NCBI GenBank assembly: GCA_019693395.1
Contig: JAAMXP010001069.1
Span: 1-25,477, forward strand
Direction of reading: 5' to 3'
From: Ettlia oleoabundans
Taxonomy: Eukaryota; Chlorophyta; Chlorophyceae; Chlamydomonadales
DNA length: 25,477 nt
Both the position numbers and the translations under genes were made by a program. This document shows, piece after piece, positions 1 through 8,933 of the stretch; position 1 is the first letter of the stretch; each line of letters starts with the position of its first letter. The notes below the pieces were generated by a model. It was not told the origin of the DNA and did not search any database. It saw only the letters and a list, made by a program, of their open reading frames with translations.

Positions 1-43
1 CCCCCCCGCTTCCCCTCGGCTGCCCGCCCACACCCGGCCGCAG

Positions 44-909
44 GTTTGGGAGCAAGCTGGATGCCGTCGCGCTGCTGACCGAGTGGGTGTCAACCGTGGG
101 CGCGGCAGCAGGACTTACGCCATGCAACACCACGTTGAACACTGGAAGGTGAGGCCTGTGATGGCGGCTGGGCAAGCCGTGTGGGGTTCCTGTCGGCATC
201 TTCTTGCTGCGTTTCCATATGTTTGCGTGACCCTACAACTCCTGCGTTTCTATGAATTGCACCTGCAGTATTGGAGCTCCTGAGAGCACACTCGAACTAG
301 AAGTAAATTTTTCAAGCCTGGCAGAGCTGGAAGAGTTCTGGAGCTCCATCCCGCAGGTGTGCGCATGGGTGGGGGTTGTTGGCGATTTCTATGTCAGGAT
401 GGCACCCTGAATTTTCAGCCTTTACGATGCAACTCTCTTAGTTTGTGCCCGCGGATACTGAATTGCTGGAGTTTCAGTGTGTTGGCCACTGCTTTCATTG
501 ATGGACGCAGCAAGAGCACAAGGCATGGGGGCAGAGAATGCAGCAATACATCGTCCATGGCAGCCCCCAGTGGCAAGTCTACCGCTGCCTGCCCGCCTTC
601 CCAGAGACCATAGCAGCAGCAGCTGCCCCCACAGCAATGATCAATAATGGCAAGCCAAGTAGCAGCTTTGGGGGCAACAGGGCCACCAGCAGCAGCGGCC
701 GGGCCAGCAGTGGCAGCCTCCTATTGCCGAGCGAAGAAGAGGTTGCGCAGTGTACAGTACAGGCAGCTGCCCTGCCCTCCACGCAACAGCAGACGTCCAG
801 CGGGCTGTCGGTAGTGAGCGGCGACGAAGAGGCACAGACGGTGCTGGATTGGAAGGGAGAATCCATGAAAGTTAATCCAGGCGATAAGTTGCCCTTCAAG
901 TTCCTGTGA
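44..909 (+). CDS. C-terminal part of an unrecognised conserved-looking algal protein
   Basis: Three exons are visible: 44-148, 269-356 and 511-909, the last ending in TGA. The gene starts left of the window, because a pyrimidine-rich tract and CAG precede base 44. Phases join cleanly (AG|T makes Ser; the next junction is phase 0). The 196 visible residues begin with an alpha-helical stretch (KLDAVALLTEWV). An acidic segment follows (LAELEEFWSSIP), running into a Trp/Tyr-rich patch around HGSPQWQVYR. After that comes a Ser/Gln/Ala-rich, probably disordered tail of about 75 residues, closing with the compact motif NPGDKLPFKF at the C-terminus. The helical and Trp-rich part looks like a folded domain, but I do not recognise the family. 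The gene converges on the minus-strand gene ending at 1228. A TGTAA poly(A) signal lies 46 bases after the stop. Function unknown. Confidence 0.8.
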
Positions 910-1227
910 CAGCCTGTCGTATAGCGCATGCAGAATCCATCCCACGCTGCTATCTGTAAAGGCTCATAGTATTCTTGCTCAGTTGTAGAACAGGCACTTG
1001 AATCTCATTGTATTGTATCCCGCATTTCCACTGTGATAGACAATGTATGGTTCTGCAAACAAAAAGCTCCTCATAGTACAACCACAATCGTGTGACAGCT
1101 CAGCCAACCAGCCACTGGTGAGTGGCAAAGGGTCTGTCGGGCACTGAGCACAGCACTGGCTGGGGCCATGATGTTGTTACTAGCACAGTACTGGTGCTCC
1201 CCAATGTGCCCACTCCACTCAGTCTGT
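910..1227. other. Convergent intergenic region
   Basis: This is the 3' flank shared by the plus-strand gene ending at 909 and the minus-strand gene ending at 1228. It contains the TGTAA of the former. I find no TTACA (minus-strand TGTAA) for the latter; the nearest variant is the complement of GTACA near 1076-1080. No further gene is seen. Confidence 0.5.
955..959 (+). terminator. TGTAA poly(A) signal of the first gene
   Basis: TGTAA, the standard chlorophyte nuclear polyadenylation signal, lies 46 bases after the TGA at 907-909. It implies a very short 3' UTR. Confidence 0.6.
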
Positions 1228-2512
1228 TCACTTGCCAGATCTGGTGACGCTGTCGTGGTGCTTGCTGTGGCCTTTCCCGGTGGCCTGGAAGTCGTTGTAT
1301 CTGCGACGAGGACATTCCATACAAAGCAAACAGGGCTTGGGTGTCAACGGTGCGATGCATTGCAGGTGCCAGCCTTTCGACAGCATGTCTCAGAGCGAGC
1401 AGAACCGCATGGAGAACATGGAAGGAATTTCACAGCATAACTTTGTGCAAAAATGCAGCTGCTTGGCGTGCGGTGCCCACCGGTGGCGTGGGTCCATGCG
1501 CTTGTTGGTGGCAGTGCTTGTGCCCATCCAGTTGGCCCGGTTGTAGTCCTGCAACAAGTAGGCTAGGCAAGTATGTTGCAAGCTTTGCTTCCAGGTAACA
1601 CTTATGCTCCCACATAAGGCGGGGCTACAACAAAATCCTGAATGCAACAGGCTGAAAAGCTGCCACAGGCAGGCAATTGCAATCTGGCTCATGCAACAGC
1701 AGGACATTGGCGATGTGCAGACGAAGGGCGCAAGGCAACCCACCATCACGTCCTTGCGGTACTTGGCATCCCCCATGTCATGCGCTTTGGCAAGCTCCTG
1801 TCAGCAAAGGCATACATGTGGAGTTTATCACACGCTTATTATAAGCCCAGGGCAAAGCAAAATCAGCAGTGAAAGCATAGGCTTTCACTGCTCTTGAGTA
1901 ACCGCGGGTGGGCAGTCAGGCAGGCGGCTGGAAGACAGGAAGGCATCAAGGCAGTCTGGTGATGGGCTGGCAGGCGAGAAGGCAGGCATTTGGGGAGTGG
2001 GGCAGCAAGGAACCTTCATGTGCGAGTCGCGCTCTGACAAGCCCATCTCACTGGGGCTCTTGGGCTGGCTTTTCTCAACATCGTGCCCAGCTGGCTCAAC
2101 ATTGAAGTGATGCCTGGCATGCATGGTGGAGTTGTGGGACAGACGAATCAGAAGGCAAAAAGCTTGTAAATCCCAGCAGCGGAATCCACCACGCTGTCTT
2201 GGTGGTGTTTGCCTGGTGTTGGCAGCCATTGCACAACAGCAGCAATCAACATTGTCCACAGCACCACAGCTATTTCTCACTCGGGTGCCGCATCAACCTG
2301 CTTGCCCTCCGGCACTGGATCAGTAGTGGCGCCGATGCGCGCCCGCGCCTGACGGGGCAAGTTGCTACTAGCTGCGACGGGGCACAGCAGGGGCACCACC
2401 AGGGCGTGTTATGTAATGGCCCAGCAAAAGGCAAAGTGGATGGGCGCATGCAGGCTAGGTAAGCCCCACCTGCTGCCTTGGCGATGGGGTTGGGCCTGCC
2501 CTCGTCTTCCAT
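1228..2512 (-). CDS. Six-exon gene for a 142-residue hydrophilic protein of unknown function
   Basis: Exons in coding order are 2512-2470, 2371-2281, 2113-2014, 1797-1744, 1548-1481 and 1300-1228 (TGA). Every junction keeps phase (1, 2, 0, 0, 2) and each acceptor is CAG. The only weak donor is after 2014 (GTTCCT). The protein starts MEDEGRPNPIAKAA and is rich in charged residues, His, Asn and Gln, with no membrane segment or signal peptide. Charged stretches include DMGDAKYRKDVM and TNKRMDPRHRYND, and the C-terminus is basic (HSKHHDSVTRSGK). Such a composition suggests a soluble, largely disordered or LEA-like protein, but I know no matching family. It is divergent from the SMP-like gene beginning near 2742. 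Exon calls rest on phase continuity and on high G/C at third codon positions; the start is the first ATG of an in-frame exon. Confidence 0.72.
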
Positions 2513-2741
2513 GCTGGATTGGGTCCAGAACTACTTGGGCAATATAAACACAGTCACGGAATGGGAAATAACAGGGGTGGAGGAACGAGGAGCACCAGAT
2601 CAGCTCTCGGAGCTATGAGAAGTGCCAGCTGGCCAGCTTCTGTTGACATGTCAAGGTCTCGCATTGGCTACCCAGTGCTTTTTGGTAACCCTTGGAAGCA
2701 CAATATAACCTTGTCCACTGTACACGACATCACCGAACGTC
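2513..2741. promoter_or_regulatory. Bidirectional promoter between two hydrophilic-protein genes
   Basis: About 229 bases separate the minus-strand start codon (2512) from the tentative plus-strand start (2742). A TATA box (TATAAA, 2543-2548, plus strand) would place a plus-strand transcription start near 2575; a weaker AATATAAC lies at 2702-2709. I see no TATA box facing the minus-strand gene. The true size depends on the unresolved first exon of the plus-strand gene. Confidence 0.4.
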
Positions 2742-5102
2742 ATGAGCGGAGCCTGGAGCCTGAGGCACAGCACCCAGGTCAGGATCTGGGATTCACCTGC
2801 TTTTGGCATACACACAAGGAAATGCCCCTGCAGCGTTCGGAAACCTGCAACAATCGCGTCCCTATGAGCAACAGGGAGATTCAAAGGCTGGGTGTAGGGG
2901 TGGCGACTCGCCAACACCGCCGGTGCCACCAATGCCGCCAAAGCCGTTACTCCCATGCTTGTTTCCCCGGCCATTCATACACATGCAAGCAAGCTTGAGA
3001 CCACCAAGTACAGCAGGTGGCAAGTTGCTCTGGTCGTCCAGCGCTTTTGCCAGGAGCCCCCTTCCAGCAATGGACCGCATCCCGTTCCTGTTTCCTCCCA
3101 ACAGAATCGCGAGCCCACCCGTCCCAGCCCTCCAACCTACCAGGAGTCGGGCCACCTGTCCAGGACCCGCATCGATGAGAAGCACCAGGAGATCTCTGAC
3201 AGGGAGGCAGGTGGGCAAAGGAAACTTTCCTTGCTGAGCAGGCATGCATATATTTAGCCTGCAGCGTCGTGCCCTGGGTGCTAGCAGACGCAAATGCAGC
3301 TGATCACATGCTGCAGCATTCGTTGTTTTTATGGCTACATGGCAAATATCTTGCACCACTGCTTATCCTCGTGCTTGGCATAGCTGCGTCCCATGGCCTG
3401 CCGAGCTCCTCAACATGCCATGCTAACTCTGCTCCGTTCAGCCTCACCCTCCCGGCCTTTGCAGAGCGCCTAGCAGAGAAGATTGTGTCGGTGAGTTGGG
3501 GAAGACTTGCTGCCCGGCATGGAATGCACGTCCATCCCTTATCTCAAAGCGTGGAAGGATGACAGCAGACCTCATTAAGAACCAACAAGTCAAGCCAGGG
3601 TTGTTTGTTTGGCCATCAGTATGTTGCACCTGTTTGTATCCTTCAAATTCAACTTGTCACCCACTCACGCTGATTTACTCCCAGGTGGCAGCTGATTACA
3701 TGGAGGAGAAGAGCCGCCAGCGCTTTGATGGCGATTGGGCTGCCGACCCCAACGCAGCACCCACGGTCAGTATGCATAAGCTGTCTGAGAGTCAATTGGT
3801 GCTGGCCATCCAGCCCCCCCCCTTTTGTGAACCTGCCTGCTTGCCTGCATTGCCTGTTTGCGTTTCTGACTGCTTTTTCTGAACGCTGCTGCAGATGGAC
3901 ACAGAAAGCATGGCCAACAAATGTATGAAGGTATGTTTGCATTTTCACATTGGGCTTGCTTGTACCAGAAGTTGGCCTGATAGTGTATCCAGGTCCCTGC
4001 CAGGGTGACAGAGCATAGGCAAATGGTACATAGCGGAGCCATCTGGAGAGATCGCTCGGGAATTCCTGCCAAAGGGGAGAACGGTACTAGGTTGTTTTGC
4101 AGGCTTTCAAGCCGGCATGTCATCCCGTTGCAGTGGTTTCTCAGCTGTGCGTCCCCTTCTGCAGGAGGCTGCGCGTGTCTTGATGCATGAAAATGCAAAG
4201 CGCAATGATGGGCAGGTAATGCTGTCCACCAGATGCGCAGATGAAAGCTGTGAAAGCTGCCAGCTCGCTGCAGCCCTCTGCAACCCCTGCCTAAAGTTGT
4301 TCTGGAGCGCGCGCCTCCCCCGCCAGCCCCACCACTCTGTTCAAATGCCGACTGAGCCAAATATACAATCATTTGTTAAGTATTTTCCCAGCATCTGCAA
4401 TCCCTGCATGATCCTGACTTCTAGCCCCTTAAAGCTGCTACAACCGCCATACGCTGCCCCACAGGTGATCCCAGGCAGCGATGCCGCCAAGGCCGAGGCC
4501 GTCTACGCACAGCGCTACGACACTAACGCCCCCATGCACAAGGTGGCAGAGAAAGGTGAGCATCCTCCAGCGTGGCTATCACCACATGGTACCCTGCATT
4601 ATCCGGCCTTCTGCCTGCGAGGCTGAATGCGCCCTCCATGAATCAGGTACTTATGACACAACAAGCCTGCTCAGGAAAGCTCTACAAGGGCCCAATAGAA
4701 ACGCCCTGGATGCACACACCCGCATGCCTCAACCCTGCCATGTGTGCACATGGGGGCTGCAGTGCGTGAGAAGATAGCGGCCTCAGAGGAGCGCCAGGCT
4801 AGCCCCCACGAGTTTGTGGGCGTCAACCCGGGTGAGCTGTGGTGGGCTATTGAGGGTACAGCTCCCAGCCATGGGATGTGAAATCAGGTTATCTGTGGCC
4901 GACACTGGGGTATGGACACTGACTTAGGCGGCCAAAGAACAGTGAGGGGTAGACAATTGGCTACCCAAGCTCCCAGTGGATGATGCTGTGCAAGGCGCTC
5001 TCGTAAAACCTGCGGTACCTGCTTCCTGCACAGCTGGTGTCAGGCTTGCTGACCTGCGACCCAATTGAAGTGCAGATGGGATGCCCACCCCGGATGTGCT
5101 GA
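2742..5102 (+). CDS. Small hydrophilic protein with weak seed-maturation (SMP/LEA-type) resemblance
   Basis: Well-supported exons are 3105-3210, 3465-3490, 3685-3765, 3895-3930, 4165-4215, 4465-4555 and 4763-4831, all phase-consistent with CAG acceptors. The first exon (2742-2777, MSGAWSLRHSTQ) is tentative. The last is either 5044-5102 (phase fits; ends PPRMC-TGA) or a read-through of 4831 to the TGA at 4879-4881. I prefer the former for its position relative to the poly(A) signal and its codon use. The 184-residue model is charged, with amphipathic helices (DEKHQEISDREAERLAEKIV, KCMKEAARVLMHENAKR). These lead into VIPGSDAAKAEAVYAQRYD, which recalls the Arg/Gly-then-Ala-repeat layout of SMP domains of LEA proteins. 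That resemblance is by eye only. No signal peptide or membrane span is seen. A desiccation or stress role is inference. Confidence 0.65.
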
Positions 5103-5755
5103 AGGAGTAAAGCTGGGCAGTGGCGGTGGCAGTGATGCTGCAGTTGGCCAGCAGCACTAATGCGGCGCAGAAACAGTGACGTGGCAGTGGTGATTTTTGC
5201 AAGTAAGAGTGTCGCACGCATCCCTGAATCCGGCGTTCCCTGTGACAACAAGTCATGTTTGCATGATCTTGTCGAAGTGAAGCATTACAATTGTAAACGC
5301 GAACTGAGAACTCGTGGGCAGTGGCAACATCTGTCGGTCCAACTACGTGCGGCCCAGGCAACAGTATGGCGGGAGCAGCAGGGGGCTGATGCAGTGTTGT
5401 GGCCTGCTGCAGCAGAACAGCAGCGGTCAGGACAGTTTCAGCACAAAACACAACCGAGGAAAGAAGCACTTGCGCCAATTGGATGAGGACATGTATAAAG
5501 TTGGAAACAGGAAGCAAAGAGATAATCACAAATGAAAGTCGCGCGGCCATTCAAATGGCAGCGGCACACAGGGCGTATATGTAAAACAGAAGCGACATGC
5601 CTTATCAAACTGCGGAAGAGTGGTTCTAGGCACAAGGCAGACAGCAGTGGCGCAACGACAACTGATGAGGGGCGTGAGAAGGATCGCCTTGGTACAGATG
5701 AGGTGGCCTGGGGGCCTCAGCCTCCTCCGAGGACGGATGCTATGTGATCAGGCTG
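5103..5755. other. Convergent 3' flanks, no gene seen
   Basis: The region holds the 3' UTRs of the genes ending at 5102 (+) and 5756 (-), with the palindromic poly(A) signal inside. Open frames on both strands here have mixed third-position composition and no exon-like phase-matched junctions, so I do not call them genes. Confidence 0.5.
5285..5296. terminator. Palindromic two-strand poly(A) signal TTACAATTGTAA
   Basis: This perfect 12-bp palindrome contains TGTAA on the plus strand (5292-5296) and on the minus strand (complement of 5285-5289). It sits between convergent genes, 183 bases after the preferred plus-strand stop (5102) and about 460 bases past the minus-strand stop (5756). It can therefore act as the poly(A) signal for both. 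Confidence 0.5.
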
Positions 5756-8062
5756 TCAAGGGGTGCTGGGGCTAGATTGGCAAACCGCCTGGTGCATTTT
5801 TCGGCGCACCTCCTTTGCCTGCCGCCACTCGCTGCTGCCACTCAGACTCAGCCTCAGCGTGGTCATAGCGCTCTGGCGTCTGCAGCAGGCACGCAGGCAG
5901 GCAGGAAGCCAGGCAGAACACGACCTCTAAGAAATATTGCATCACTAGTGCACATGTTGCGTCACTGTTGTACAGGGAAGCGAGGCAGCGGCGGGGCCAG
6001 AGGCGGCACACTAAGTGAAATCAACCTCAAGCAGAGAGCTGATGTTTTCCGCTTATTGAGCACCTCTGGCGACTTGGTACTGCCTTACACCCCATGTGCA
6101 TGCAGGAACCAGTCACTCGCTGCGCCGTTGCTGCACCTGACAGGCATCCAAGTGTTGTAACCCAGGAATGCCAGCGTCACCTCTCGCTGAGTCAGCGTCT
6201 TGACGGGGGAGTAGCGCTGGAACCTGAAGAGAAACCAGGCGGGGTAGCAGTAGGTTGGCAGGTTGCAGGCAGATGGAGCGGTTGTGTGGGTGGGATCATA
6301 TGCAGTTATGACACAATCCAGCACGGTTCAAAAAGATTCACAACCAGCTGATGTGGAGATACCCGACTGCGAGCACAGGTACCAATGGATGTCAAATGTC
6401 AAAACGACAGTGGCTGGTTATGCACGCAGGTGGGCATGCAGAATTACAGGAATGTTTCTTTTACTCAGCTGCCACCTTCCCTTGGCAGCCTGCCGCCTCA
6501 CCACATGAATGCATCTGAGGTGACGATGTTGATGGGCACACCGAAGTGATCAGCCACAGCCCGCAGCATCAGCTCGTCGCCCGGGGTACCCGACCGTGCC
6601 ATGCCGCTGCAGACAGAACGGAGAAGCCAACGATGCACTCTTACACTGTCAATGCTGTCCCACAGCTGTGGCAACCCCACCACTCACTCATTACAACTTC
6701 AAGTCTTACCATCGACTGCACCAATGCAAGCTTCGCTGTTTTCACTGGAACCACCACTTTACGACAGCCCCACTCACATGAGTACACCATCAGATGTGCC
6801 ACACCAATCGACCCCTACATGTCCTGATGTCGCCCACTAAGCATAGCCCCCATGAATACACCCTCATTGTACACACGCTGCCGTGCACCCACCTGAGGTA
6901 CGCCTCCCAATCATCGCCCAGGAAGCAGCGGTACTCCGTTGGGTGGCTGAGTGCATACCCCACCGCTAGGGCGCGCAGCGCAGGTGCAAACACCGTGGTG
7001 CCCCATAGCGCCAACGCCAGCGCATCAAACAGCGAGTTGCCGCCTGCCAGGTGAGGATGTCAACAGGGGAGAGAAAGCTAGGCAGGGAAGCCAGAGTATG
7101 TGGAGCGGTTGCAGAGGCCTCGCATGGAAAAAGGGCGCTGTGCACCGGCCAGCCAAATCAGCGCCCTTGGTTTCTACAGAACAAACACAAATCCCAGTCA
7201 CTGCTCACTGCATAGCACCCGAGGACCCGCAAAACGCTGTAGATGGTTTTGCACCTCAGAACCCCTCGGTCTCAATCAACCTGTTTCACCTGAGCATCCC
7301 TTGAAGGCAACGGCTTCCAACCGTGCCACCAACAGGCGTTGCTGCAGCCGCTTCTCCGCCGCCACAGGGTCGCTGCGGGCCACCAATCTCTCCACTCGGT
7401 TCTCCTGTCGCATGGCCCGCTCAAACGCGGTACGCGCATCACGCCAGCCAAACCCTGCACAGCAGGGTGTGTGTGAAAGGGCTGGAGGTCAAGAAAGAGA
7501 ATGCAGCACTCCCATACAAGCACTCCAATACTGTTGGCACGCCACAGTCAAGACGAATGGTGCGGTGCAACATCCTCTGTGACAGACGATTACACACAGA
7601 TACACAGATTAATAGGTGGCACTCACCAGATTGTCGATGCGTCACCGCTCGCAGCCGCCTAAAATGCGCAGTGAGTGTGGCTGCCGGCGCAACCCCGCTG
7701 CTGCATATCGCACTGCCGGCGATCCCACCAAAGCTAGAGCCACTCCGACTGTTGCCTCTGGTTAGGCCGCCACTGCTGCTGCTAGCACTGCCGCTGCTGC
7801 CCCCGGCACCCCCGCTGCTGGTGCTGCTGATTTGTATTGTGTGAGGTTCCGCTGCGCCACAGTTCACCGTGGCCTCATCTAGGTTGCACACGAAAGCAGT
7901 GACCTGCTGCGCCAAGGCATCGAACACGGCGTTCTCCTGTGCAGTGCGAGCCACGTCATCGCAGACCGCCAGCTGCTGCCGCCACTCCGCGTCGTCAAGC
8001 TGCCGGTTGCCAAAAGAGGGGTGGCTAAGAAGTGCGGCACGGCCAAAGGCGAGGCACGCCAT
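5756..8062 (-). CDS. OTU-fold protein, probable catalytically dead deubiquitinase (pseudo-OTU)
   Basis: Exons are 8062-7627, 7454-7290, 7043-6893, 6606-6502, 6223-6137 and 5879-5756, giving 355 residues with all phases consistent. ATG 8062 is the first Met after an in-frame stop. Residues 1-78 are helical, 79-112 are a Ser/Gly-rich linker and 150-196 a charged helix. The OTU domain spans about 185-316: KGCSGGGNSLFDALALALWG at the active-site helix, then LRALAVGYALSHP, the YL..GTPGDELMLRAVADHFGVPINIVTSD core and REVTLAFLGYNTWMPVR at the end. OTU proteases use Asp-Gly-Asn-Cys and a late His. Here these positions read Gly201-Gly-Asn-Ser204, and Thr310 stands where His is expected. The family is clear; loss of protease activity is inference. 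The last exon is chosen for G/C3 and phase; if unspliced, the protein stops at 6085 instead. It diverges from an F-box gene. Confidence 0.78.
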
Positions 8063-8933
8063 GGCTGCTGAAACGTGTCTATGCTACTTTTATGCCGTGA
8101 AGCGTAAGCCTGCAAGGGCGGATGGCAGCATGCGATAAGACGGCTCGGCCCGAGCGGAAGGCAGGCGCTGCCAATATTTGGCAGCGGTAGGCGGCGGGGG
8201 AAGGGTGGCAAGGCAGGAGCAGGAACCCATGCCCCAACCTTGTAAGGCGTACGGTAAGTGAACGACACACATTCTGCTTGCTGGTGGCAGCAGAAGCGAG
8301 GGAGCCAGCGCAGCAAGCCGCCAGGACGCTGCTTTGAAGGACGCCCAGCCGCGGTCTATGCCCCCGCAAAGGTGCACCTCAATTGGGATAGGCTGAAGGA
8401 TCAGGACCGCCGGTGTTCAACTTGGGCAGCGCAAGGCGCGCCGAAAATGCTGAAGGCACAAGGCAGCTGGGTGAGACACCGCACCTTTCGCCCTCGCTGT
8501 CTCACTAAACCGTTGCACAATAAGCTCAAGCGACAACCGCCGTGAGTGGGTCCGCTGAGGGGTGTGGCCTCAACTCGTGCTGGCCTCCCGTTCCGCACTA
8601 ACTGCGCATATAAGCGCAAACCTTTCTGACAACGTTTTTTCTTGTAGAGAAGGTCCGTCGAGCCCCTTCTTCCAAACATGCGGTACGATTGAGCAGTACA
8701 AACCCAGTGTGAGGCCAGTACAATAGCCCATGCTCTGAACCACCGTCAAAAGCTTGCCGTAGTGTCAGTGGTGCTATTGGTGGTTGGTCCTCTCTGCGCG
8801 GCTCCCTCCCCGCGCACCTCGCCCGCGACAAACACAGGCGCTGACGGTCTGATTCCCTGAAAGGCTCACCTTTCAGATTGAGCTTCGTTCCGTGCAGCAG
8901 CCTGCTGGGCGTGCCGAGCCCTGCGGCAGCAGC
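8063..8933. promoter_or_regulatory. Divergent promoter region between pseudo-OTU and F-box genes
   Basis: These 871 bases lie between two start codons pointing away from each other, so both promoters and 5' UTRs must be here. A TATA-like CATATAAG lies near 8606-8613 on the plus strand. An additional 5' exon of either gene cannot be excluded; no other gene is evident. Confidence 0.45.

Noticed and set aside
4924..5550. 208-codon minus-strand frame between the convergent genes
   Set aside because: It has no splice context, covers the poly(A) palindrome and the preferred last exon of the plus-strand gene, and shows no recognisable domain.
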